From NCBI RefSeq assembly GCF_000702945.1, contig NZ_JNLE01000003.1:2961501-3025500 (forward strand): a DNA stretch of 64,000 nt. The letters run 5' to 3'. This stretch comes from Clostridium sp. KNHs205 (lineage in GTDB: Bacteria; Bacillota; Clostridia; Lachnospirales; Lachnospiraceae). Shown here piece after piece: positions 54,785 to 62,233 of this stretch. The notes below the pieces were generated by a model that saw only the letters and a program-made list of their open reading frames with translations, did no database searches and was not told the DNA's origin. Within the stretch, counting starts at the first letter, position 1. Each line of letters opens with the position of its first letter. A program made the translations under genes and the position numbers.

Positions 54785-55978
54785 ATGGAGGAGAAGGAAG
54801 CTAAAAGAAGTGTTGTTAACGCAGGGAAAAAGCTGGTGGAATCAGGACTTATAGCCAGAACCTGGGGAAATGTAAGCTGCCGTATCAGTGATACTCAGTT
54901 TGTCATAACACCCAGCGGACGAGATTATATGTTGTTGACTCCGGAGGAAATTGTTACGGTAACAATAGAGAATTTAAGTTATAAAGGAAATATAAAACCA
55001 TCTTCAGAAAAAGGTGTCCATGCGGAGGTTTATAAATTCAATTCAGCATTAAATTTTGTGATACATACCCATCAGGAGAATGCATCAGTAATCAGTACCC
55101 TTGGTTTGGAATCAGTAAAACCAGGTGTACAATATGCGCTTCTGGGGAAAGAAATAATCTGCGCGGCTTATGGACTTCCGGGGACTGGCAAGCTGGCCAA
55201 AGGAATAGCCCAAGCCTTACGAAAGTCCAGTGGAAATACAGTCATCATGAAGCATCATGGTGCGTTATGCTTTGGAATAAATGAAGAAGAAGCCTTTATG
55301 GCAGTCACTCAGTTAGAGGAAGCCTGTGAAGCTGTAATTGCTGCCAGATATCTTCAGATGAAACCGGATATCGTATATGACCCGGCAAAAATGAGAGAGT
55401 TTGCTTTAATTAATATGTCCGAAAAAGAAAAGAATTCCAACCTTAACATAAGGCCCCCTTACTGCGGCAGTGAGAGGACAAAGGAAGGTTTCAACCTCCT
55501 GCTGCCGGAGGGTAAAAGCCTTTCCATAAGAAATGGAGACTTACCGGATTCATTACCGGAGGATGCTGTTATTCATCAGGAGATATATCAGGGTAATCAA
55601 AAGATTAATTACATCCTCCATAGCGATACCCCATATATTCATACGATATCATGTGCTGAAAGGATACTTTACCCGCTGGTGGACGATTTCGCGCAGCTTG
55701 TAGGAACCAGTGTAAGAAATATAAACAGGGATTCACCCCTTAAGACCACAGCCCTCAAGAAATCCTCAGCAGTGTTTATTAAAAACAGCGGAGCGTTCTG
55801 CTGCGGTAATACAAAAGGAGACGCATTAGCGGTAAGTATGATTCTTGAGAAGAACTGTAAGGCTTATACTGCAGGAATCTTGTTTGGAGGAACGAAACCG
55901 CTAAGCCTTCTGGATAGAAATCTAATGCGTTTTGTATATCTTAAGAAATATTCCAGGCAGATGAATAGTGCTGTATAA
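54785..55978 (+). CDS. Tandem class II aldolase/adducin domain protein
   Basis: 397 residues, about twice the usual 210. The first domain (about 1-205) looks active: WGNVSCRISD, TPSGRDY, HTHQENASVIS and VIMKHHGALCFG provide the Gly loop, the metal His pair and the third His. The second (about 225-390) is degenerate. It keeps LHSDTPYIHTISCAER and KNSGAFCCG, but the last His is replaced in the NHG-type block. It could cleave a phosphorylated sugar to DHAP, or be an epimerase. AAGGAG precedes ATG54785; ATG54770 is the frame opening. Kinase follows 11 bases later. Confidence 0.85.
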   Translation: MEEKEAKRSVVNAGKKLVESGLIARTWGNVSCRISDTQFVITPSGRDYMLLTPEEIVTVTIENLSYKGNIKPSSEKGVHAEVYKFNSALNFVIHTHQENASVISTLGLESVKPGVQYALLGKEIICAAYGLPGTGKLAKGIAQALRKSSGNTVIMKHHGALCFGINEEEAFMAVTQLEEACEAVIAARYLQMKPDIVYDPAKMREFALINMSEKEKNSNLNIRPPYCGSERTKEGFNLLLPEGKSLSIRNGDLPDSLPEDAVIHQEIYQGNQKINYILHSDTPYIHTISCAERILYPLVDDFAQLVGTSVRNINRDSPLKTTALKKSSAVFIKNSGAFCCGNTKGDALAVSMILEKNCKAYTAGILFGGTKPLSLLDRNLMRFVYLKKYSRQMNSAV

Positions 55979-55989
55979 GGAGGGGTTTT

Positions 55990-57591
55990 GTGAGTTCGCA
56001 TGTTATTACCTATGATGTTGGTACTACCGGAATCAAAACCTGTCTGTATGAAATATCAGAAACCATACAGCTTATGGCATCTGCTGTAATGGGCTATAAG
56101 CTTTACATAATGGAGAATGGAGGAGCTGAACAGGACTTAAGAGAAATATGGGAAGCTATGTGCAGTACATCGGAGGCGGTGATTAAGAATAGCTGTATTA
56201 CCTCTGAGTGTATCAAAGGGATTTCTTTCTGCTCACAAATGCAGGGGTTAGTACTGGTGGATAAAAACGGACAGCCGATACGCCCTTCTATGAGTTATAT
56301 GGATCAAAGAGCAGAAGCAGAGTTAAATAAAGGAATGGGCAGAGGATTGAAAATTTCCGGTGTTAATATAATAAAACTGCTTAAATCTATCCATATTACA
56401 GGAGCGGTGGCTGCCAGTGTGAAAGACCCGGTCTGGAAATATAACTGGGTTAAGAAAAATGAACCGGAGAATTTCAACCTTATACATAAGTGGCTGGATG
56501 TGAAAGAATATCTCATCTTCCAATGTACTGGAAAATTTGTCATGACCAAAGACAGTGCTTTTGGTACCATGCTTTATGATATCAGAAAGGGTAGAAATTG
56601 CTTCAGCGGGAGTATGTGCCGAATGCTTGGTGTTGACATGGAACATCTTCCGCAAATAGTAAGCAGTACGGATATGGTTGGTGTACTTACAGACAAGGCA
56701 GCAGCAGAACTTAAACTGAGGGAAGGAATTCCGGTATTTGGCGGCGGTGGTGATGCTTCCTTAATCGGTGTGGGAGCAGGAGCAGTAAAAGCAGGAAGTA
56801 CGCATATATATTCCGGCACCTCCGGCTGGGTGTCAACGGTCGTAAAACGCAGAATTCTTGATATTCATTCGATGATTGCCTCTGTGGCAGGGGCGGCAGA
56901 AGGTACCTTCAATTATTTTGCTGAACTGGAGACGGCAGGTAAATGTCTGGAATGGGTAAAGGAGCATATGGCTCTGGATGAAATAAATATTTATCTGGAT
57001 AAGCTCTGTGTATCTGAGACCAATGAAAGTATTTATGTTAATTTATATGATTTTATGATGGAGGAGATTAAAGATATACCGGCAGGAAGTCATGGTGTTA
57101 TATTTACCCCCTGGCTTCATGGGAACAGATGCCCTTTTGAGGATCTAAATGCAAGAGGAATGTTTTTTAATATACGGCTGGAAACCGGTAAAAGGGATAT
57201 GATTCACGCAGTTATTGAAGGAATCTGTTATCATCTGAGGTGGCAGTTAGAAGCTCAGAGAAAGAAGATAAAGACGTCTAAGATAATCCGCTTTGTGGGC
57301 GGAGGAGCATTGTCACCTCTTACCTGCCATACCCTTGCTGATATTCTTGGGTGTGATATTGAAACAATAGAAAGCCCTCAGAATGCAGGGGCGTTAGGTG
57401 CAGCAGTAGTAGCTGCAGTAGGACTTGGTATTCTTAATGGATTTGAAGAGGCTGAAAGATTAATAAAAGTCAGGGAAGTATACCACCCTGATTTAAAGAA
57501 TAGATGTATTCATGACAGGAATTTTCAAGTGTTCAAATCCTTGTATAAGAACAATAGAAAAGCTTTTAAGAGTTTAAATCAAAGGCTCTAA
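55990..57591 (+). CDS. FGGY-family carbohydrate kinase
   Basis: 533 residues. The N-terminal ATPase fold starts YDVGTTGIKTCLYE (about 6-19), with GAEQDLREIWEAM and MDQRAEAEL typical of FGGY kinases (xylulokinase/LsrK-like). The C-terminal domain has GGGGDASLIGVGAGAVKAG, FVGGGALSPLTCHTLADILG and QNAGALGAAVVAA, the family's hinge region. The specific sugar is unknown. It starts with GTG behind AGGAGG. With the aldolase before it, it could phosphorylate a ketose that is then cleaved. The TetR gene follows nearly directly. Confidence 0.9.
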   Translation: MSSHVITYDVGTTGIKTCLYEISETIQLMASAVMGYKLYIMENGGAEQDLREIWEAMCSTSEAVIKNSCITSECIKGISFCSQMQGLVLVDKNGQPIRPSMSYMDQRAEAELNKGMGRGLKISGVNIIKLLKSIHITGAVAASVKDPVWKYNWVKKNEPENFNLIHKWLDVKEYLIFQCTGKFVMTKDSAFGTMLYDIRKGRNCFSGSMCRMLGVDMEHLPQIVSSTDMVGVLTDKAAAELKLREGIPVFGGGGDASLIGVGAGAVKAGSTHIYSGTSGWVSTVVKRRILDIHSMIASVAGAAEGTFNYFAELETAGKCLEWVKEHMALDEINIYLDKLCVSETNESIYVNLYDFMMEEIKDIPAGSHGVIFTPWLHGNRCPFEDLNARGMFFNIRLETGKRDMIHAVIEGICYHLRWQLEAQRKKIKTSKIIRFVGGGALSPLTCHTLADILGCDIETIESPQNAGALGAAVVAAVGLGILNGFEEAERLIKVREVYHPDLKNRCIHDRNFQVFKSLYKNNRKAFKSLNQRL

Positions 57592-57611
57592 GGTTAACGT
57601 TGGAGGGACAA

Positions 57612-58289
57612 ATGACAGAAATCATATTAAAAAGCAATCAGCTCAAATTTCATAAAGAAACCTTTGAAAAGACAACAGAGGACAGAAGGCAGAAAGTTCT
57701 GGAAGTCGCTATTGATGCATTTGCCTTAAATGGTTATAATGCAACCAGTATCAATGATATAGCAAAGAATGCCGGAATCAGTATAGGTGCAATGTACAGT
57801 TATTTTGCTTCTAAGGAAGATTTATTCCTGACCATAATAAATAACGCTTATTTTCTTATGGAAGAAATCTTAAATGAGGTGAAGGAATCCAGCAGAGATA
57901 TCTATGACTGTGTGGAGCGAATGCTGTCTGCCTCCAGGGAGTTTTCTTTTCAATATCCAAAATTAAATCAGCTCTATCTGGATCTCACAACACAGGCCTT
58001 GGCACCTCTCTCGGTCAGGCTTTCTTCCAAGCTTGAGAGAATTACGCCCCGGATGCTCTGTGATTTTATCAAAGCAGGTGTCGAAGAAGGAATTGTCAAT
58101 GACAAGGCAGATAAAAGTGTAATGGCATATTGTATTGATAATATATTTATGCTGTATCAATTCTCCTTATCCTCTGACTATTACAAAGAGCGGCTTAAGA
58201 TTTTCATAGGTGAAGAAAAAGTGTCGGAGGTTAAAGACTTAGAAAAAGGTATAGTAAGTTTTATAAGGGCAGCATTAGAAGTAAAATAA
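57612..58289 (+). CDS. TetR/AcrR family regulator of the aminotransferase operon
   Basis: 225 residues. A 20-residue N-terminal extension precedes the HTH: VLEVAIDAFALNGYNATSIN, then IAKNAGISIGAMYSYFASKEDLF at about residues 28-75. The C-terminal domain is helical and unassigned. TTGGAGG lies seven bases before ATG57612. It ends the operon, about 20 bases after the kinase. Repressing the operon through the palindrome at 53246 is a reasonable guess. Confidence 0.85.
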   Translation: MTEIILKSNQLKFHKETFEKTTEDRRQKVLEVAIDAFALNGYNATSINDIAKNAGISIGAMYSYFASKEDLFLTIINNAYFLMEEILNEVKESSRDIYDCVERMLSASREFSFQYPKLNQLYLDLTTQALAPLSVRLSSKLERITPRMLCDFIKAGVEEGIVNDKADKSVMAYCIDNIFMLYQFSLSSDYYKERLKIFIGEEKVSEVKDLEKGIVSFIRAALEVK

Positions 58290-58544
58290 GGGCAGTATTT
58301 AAGTAAATTAAGGGTAGCATTAGAATTATGTCATAACAATGCCTTATGCCCTGCAATTGAGCTGTCTTTTATGCAACAATTCTAACATAAATTGTAAAAA
58401 AAGTGAATGAAATTAATATTCTGCAATAAAATACTTGTGTATGTCCAAAAGTAAGTGTATTTTATATTATGAGAGCTGTCAGTATTACGTCTTACATAGC
58501 TGGGATGAATGCTTAGTTGGTATGTATAAGGAGTGTGTCTATTT

Positions 58545-59090
58545 ATGATTCAGGAGATTCTTAAATTTAATAAAGAATTTGTTAAAAATAACGATTATGA
58601 AAAATTCAGAACCAGTAAATACCCCAATAAAAAAATTGCCATTGTTTCCTGTATGGATACAAGACTTACAGAACTACTGCCTTCTGCCCTTGGTCTGAAA
58701 AACGGTGATGCCAAGATTATTAAGAATGCAGGAGGGGTTATATCCCATCCTTTCGGAAGTGCTATGCGAAGTTTATTGATTGGAATTTATGAATTAGGTG
58801 TAGAAGAAATTCTGGTTATCGGTCATACGGATTGTGGAGCAAGGCATACGGACAGTACAAAGATGATTGAGAAGATGAAGGATAAGAATATCGATCAGAA
58901 GCAAATTGATATGCTTAAATACTGTGGTATTGACTTTGAAGCCTGGTTGGGAGGTTTTAAGGATTTGGATGTTTCTGTTAAGAGTTCTGTGGAGTTAATT
59001 CGTAACCATCCCCTGGTACCGGAAAGTGTTATGGTTTACGGACTGATTATAGATTCAGTTACCGGTGAACTGAGAGAGGTGACTGAGTGA
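58545..59090 (+). CDS. Beta-class carbonic anhydrase
   Basis: 181 residues. Zinc ligands are visible: VSCMDTRLTELLP (Cys with the Asp-Arg dyad) and GHTDCGARH (His and Cys), with IKNAGGVISHPFGSAMRSL between. CMDTR and HTDCG are the type II/small beta-CA signatures. It hydrates CO2, which would support anaplerotic carboxylation. AAGGAG is 11 bases before ATG58545; the frame also opens at GTG58533, adjacent to the GGAG and less likely. It is monocistronic. TTGTGT with TATTTT near 58435-58463 may be its promoter. Confidence 0.93.
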   Translation: MIQEILKFNKEFVKNNDYEKFRTSKYPNKKIAIVSCMDTRLTELLPSALGLKNGDAKIIKNAGGVISHPFGSAMRSLLIGIYELGVEEILVIGHTDCGARHTDSTKMIEKMKDKNIDQKQIDMLKYCGIDFEAWLGGFKDLDVSVKSSVELIRNHPLVPESVMVYGLIIDSVTGELREVTE

Positions 59091-59174
59091 ATAGCTGGTG
59101 GTAGTTAATAGTTTATTAACTAATTTTTAGATTATTGGATTTCTTGTCAAAAGGGTAGGTTTTTACAAGGGGAC

Positions 59175-59389
59175 GGCAAAATTGCACCAAACAGAAAGAA
59201 CTCATGCTTCAATTCCGAGGCATAAGAAGTCCTAATTCTCTGAAGATTTTGTGCTTGTCATAATATGAAACAGATAACTCGCTGCGCTCAAACAATCTGT
59301 TTCATATTATAGCACAAAATCTTCAGAGAAAAGGACTTCTAATGCCTCTCCATAGGCACATTCGTTCTTTCTGTTTGGTGCAATTTGCC
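59175..59389. repeat. Long imperfect inverted repeat, copy 2 (inverted relative to copy 1)
   Basis: 215 nt with the same layout as 876-1104, in opposite orientation. The outer arms are GGCAAAATTGCACCAAACAG and its near complement ending TTTGCC. The middle arms are AGAAGTCCT-TTCTCTGAAG and its complement. The tip contains GATAACTCGCTGCGCTCAAAC. Where the outer arms differ from copy 1 (ATAAG versus CCAAA next to CAG), both strands change together so pairing is kept. Unpaired stretches such as CATGCTTC and CATAGGC are shared. Confidence 0.82.
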
Positions 59390-59469
59390 TGAAACCATAT
59401 GGAAAAAGGGCTTTTGAGCCTAATTTAAAGTTGTAATTGAAGCAAAAAGAGGTATAAGTGTAAGAATAG

Positions 59470-59532
59470 AAAAGCCACCTGTTATGAAGAGTTGTTACCA
59501 AGTACTACTCTGCATAACAGGTGGCTTTTTTT
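59470..59532. terminator. Terminator between convergent transcripts
   Basis: AAAAGCCACCTGTTATG pairs with CATAACAGGTGGCTTTT, followed by TTTTTT. A-rich sequence on the other side allows use in both directions. It serves the minus-strand reductase gene and any transcript from the repeat. Confidence 0.93.
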
Positions 59533-59569
59533 GGATTAAAAGTAATGAAGCTGTTAAATAACTGTCTCT

Positions 59570-60451
59570 TTACGGTGTAGTTAGCGACTGCTTCAAGGCT
59601 TCCTCCAAAGAGGTGGGTTTTCTGCCTATTAGCTGTTCTAAAGCGGAGGATTCTTTTGAGAACTGCCCTGCTGCTACTGGGAGGTAAAGCCCGTAAATAT
59701 TAAAAGCGGCAACAGGTTCTATTTCACCTTCTTTTACAAGTCTTGAAACTGCTTCGTCCGGTGAAAGGCTTTCGTGTCTTATGCTCTTACCTGTTAACTG
59801 AGACAGGAGGGTAACATAATCCTCAAATGTGTTTAGAGTACTGTTTACAAGCTCGTAGGCCTTATTCTCATGACCGGTTTCTGTAAGTACGGCGGCAGCA
59901 GCTAAAGCCAGATCATCACGCAGTGCGAAGTTATACTTACCTTTCTCAGCGGCAGTTACGAGAACACCACTTTTTACAGCAGCAGCCAGAGTATTTCCAA
60001 AAATATTCTCCAGATAGAAGCCGTTTCGTAAGAAGGTATAGGGGATATCTGTTGTTTTGATCATGTTTTCTGTAGCAAGATGCACATATTGTAAGCCTGC
60101 TATATTCATTGTTTCAGCAAAGGCTATACCAGTATAAACGATATGAGAGATGCCGGCATTTCTTGCAGCCAATACTACGTTAGCATGCTGATTGATACGA
60201 AGAGTGTTATCAAAATCAGGAGAGGATACGAACATCAGCTTATCAATTCCTTTAAAGGCCTGTGTTAATACAGAGACATCTTCATAAGAACCGATTCTGG
60301 TGCCTATACCTTTATTCTTAAATTTCTCAGCACTCTTCTCCGTGCGAACCAGAGCAGTTATATCTGCTGCTTTTACACCTTTCTCTAAAAGATGGTTTAT
60401 GATTCCGCTTCCTAAGTGGCCGGTAGCACCTGTTACTAGTATTTTTGACAT
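59570..60451 (-). CDS. NmrA-like NAD(P)H-dependent reductase (QorB type)
   Basis: 293 residues, atypical short-chain dehydrogenase. The nucleotide loop ILVTGATGHLGSGIINHLLE starts at residue 4, and FVSSPDFDN, GISHIVYTGIAFAE and TENMIKTTDIPYTFLRNGFY follow, matching QorB/azoreductase-like proteins that reduce quinones. AGAGG precedes the ATG at 60451; the frame opens at 60481. It follows the small oxidase gene on the same strand by 48 bases and likely shares its promoter, which faces the HxlR gene. Confidence 0.9.
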   Translation of the reverse strand: MSKILVTGATGHLGSGIINHLLEKGVKAADITALVRTEKSAEKFKNKGIGTRIGSYEDVSVLTQAFKGIDKLMFVSSPDFDNTLRINQHANVVLAARNAGISHIVYTGIAFAETMNIAGLQYVHLATENMIKTTDIPYTFLRNGFYLENIFGNTLAAAVKSGVLVTAAEKGKYNFALRDDLALAAAAVLTETGHENKAYELVNSTLNTFEDYVTLLSQLTGKSIRHESLSPDEAVSRLVKEGEIEPVAAFNIYGLYLPVAAGQFSKESSALEQLIGRKPTSLEEALKQSLTTP

Positions 60452-60499
60452 ATAAATACCTCTTTGCTTTCTTAATGGCAAAACAACGTTTTAAAATAA

Positions 60500-60892
60500 T
60501 TAGAACTTTATAACCTCTGGTTCACCGGTAAAAGAATAAATGGTAGCAGTTACATCTTTGATATAGAATACTTCCATGATTCCATCATCTGCTGCATACA
60601 TCTGATTTAAGGAGGGATATTCAGCCAGCATGCTTTCTCTGGCTGCTCTGTTGTCATCATGTACTGCAATACCTTCTACACGGATCCACTTTCCTTTAGC
60701 CATACCGGAGAGCTCAAGCTTAGGATTTTCCAGTAGCTGTTTGAATACTTTCTTTTTGTTGTTGGTGACAGAATAAAGTTTTCCGTCATAAATCATTACA
60801 GCACCAAAAGGTCTTACTCTTGGCTGATCTCCCTCGCAGGTTGCCAGATAAAAGGTCTTACAATCTTTTAAAAATTCTAAAACGTTATTCAT
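60500..60892 (-). CDS. Pyridoxamine 5'-phosphate oxidase-like flavin protein
   Basis: 130 residues in the split-barrel fold. FLATCEGDQPRVRPFGAVMI, KLYSVTNNKKKVFKQLLENP and GKWIRVEGIAV are family signatures of small FMN-binding PNPOx-like proteins, used as general reductases rather than true PdxH. AAGGAG precedes the ATG. It is divergent from the HxlR gene and heads a two-gene unit with the QorB-like reductase. Together they look like a quinone or electrophile defence unit. Confidence 0.88.
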   Translation of the reverse strand: MNNVLEFLKDCKTFYLATCEGDQPRVRPFGAVMIYDGKLYSVTNNKKKVFKQLLENPKLELSGMAKGKWIRVEGIAVHDDNRAARESMLAEYPSLNQMYAADDGIMEVFYIKDVTATIYSFTGEPEVIKF

Positions 60893-60968
60893 GTTAGTTG
60901 CTCCTTAGATTATTTAATGGTATAATAATTATTATAGTTCTATTATATATAGTATGACGATAATTTCA

Positions 60969-60992
60969 AGTACGATGTTTTGTGATAGTACT
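60969..60992. promoter_or_regulatory. Candidate HxlR operator in the divergent gap
   Basis: AGTACGAT and ATAGTACT face each other around eight bases, forming an inverted repeat with one mismatch per arm, about 75 bases upstream of the oxidase gene. GTAC-type inverted repeats are typical HxlR/YodB sites. The rest of the 402-base gap is AT-rich, with repeated ATTATTGATACT-like units at about 60995-61045. Confidence 0.55.
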
Positions 60993-61294
60993 ATTATATT
61001 GATACTGGTATTATTAATGATACTGATATTATTATTGATACTTTAAGATAAGACTCAAACATGGCTGGGTCACTATTTTAAAAATAAGTTGGTATAAACA
61101 ATTTACACTTTTGATTGGAATACGTGCTAAAGGGTGCATATGATGGCCAGTGTGTATTATGTAATTAATAGTTCACACCTTGCTTTATGACAGTGCCACA
61201 TCTGTCAGCAGATGCCGTATGAGGACTATTTATCCAACTACGAATTCAGAAATATATCAAATCATAGATCTGATACCACGAAAGGAGTTTTTTT

Positions 61295-61711
61295 ATGACA
61301 AAAGAAACTGTAAATAAAGATAACATAAATAAAGTTAATATAAATAAAGACAACAAGAATAAAGATAACATAAACAAAGAGTTATTTGGTATATGTCCTT
61401 TTGCAACCACACAGAAGATCCTGACAGGTAAGTGGTCAATCTATATCCTCTATTTACTAAGTGAAGGACCTGTCAGGTTTAATGAATTAAAGAGAAGATT
61501 ACCGGAAGAAATGACCCATGCCACTTTATCGCGTCAGTTGAAGCAGTTAGAGGAAGAAGGGCTTATAATAAGACACGAATATGTACAGATTCCGCCTAAG
61601 GTTGAATATTATATGAGTGATATCGGAGAAAAGTTTCAAATTGTTTTGGATGCATTAGAAATTTGGGGTAAGGAATATATAAATTACATTACACAGAAGG
61701 AAAATAAATAG
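61295..61711 (+). CDS. HxlR/MarR-like winged helix regulator with repeat N-terminus
   Basis: 138 residues. The HxlR domain runs from about residue 30, with CPFATTQKILTGKWSIYILY, RFNELKRRLPEEMTHATLSR and a wing near EGLIIRHEY. Cys34 in GICPF matches the redox-sensing Cys of YodB-type sensors. The first 28 residues are a low-complexity Asn/Lys/Asp/Ile repeat (NKDNINK units), coded by AT-rich imperfect repeats (61313-61378), absent from normal family members. AAAGGAG precedes the ATG. It likely represses the divergent oxidase-reductase pair in response to quinones or electrophiles. Confidence 0.9.
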   Translation: MTKETVNKDNINKVNINKDNKNKDNINKELFGICPFATTQKILTGKWSIYILYLLSEGPVRFNELKRRLPEEMTHATLSRQLKQLEEEGLIIRHEYVQIPPKVEYYMSDIGEKFQIVLDALEIWGKEYINYITQKENK

Positions 61712-61730
61712 GAAAAAAGTACTAGATAAA

Positions 61731-61766
61731 CTCATTTTACACGTTACAGAGTAAAATGGGTTTTTT
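61731..61766 (+). terminator. Terminator of the HxlR gene
   Basis: CTCATTTTAC pairs with GTAAAATGGG around a 10-base loop and is followed by TTTTTT. It starts 20 bases after the stop. Confidence 0.88.
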
Positions 61767-62233
61767 CTTTATTTTCCTATGTTTTAGGAATGATTATTAC
61801 TATTAGAAGTTGGTAAAAAGGTATTGAAATAATTTAATTAATAAACTAAGAATGTAATTTATTAACAAATGGCAATTGACAGAGTTTTGCAAAGATGTTA
61901 TATTGTTGGTAAATAGTTACATAATATGGTAGAAGAGAATGAATATTCTGGCAATATAACGAAAAGAAGTAGAAAAGAGTATTACAACTGAGCAGACATT
62001 GGACAAGCTGGGGAGCGTGTAGTGGCTCAGAATTATAATAAACAGTATAGTAGAAAAATAACAACGGGTATCAGCATAACGACTCACAATTTTTTAGAGG
62101 GGCTTTCAGTTATTCTAAAGACGGCATATTTGACTGTAATACAGTAGAGAAAGGAGCATGGTCTGGGAACTACAGCAGTCGGTAATAGTCTGGGGAATAA
62201 TTGCAAGATAAAAATCGATGAGGAGGTTATAGT
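61767..62233 (+). promoter_or_regulatory. Promoter and long 5' leader of the GH48 gene
   Basis: TTGACA at 61876-61881 and TATATT at 61899-61904, 17 bases apart, form a strong promoter candidate. The start would lie about 61911, leaving an untranslated leader of about 320 nt. I could not match the leader to a known riboswitch, and no terminator is visible in it. AGGAGG at 62221 precedes the ATG. Confidence 0.65.

Noticed and set aside
61905-62233. Cyclic-di-GMP riboswitch in the GH48 leader
   Set aside because: The conserved core blocks of the known GEMM classes were not found.
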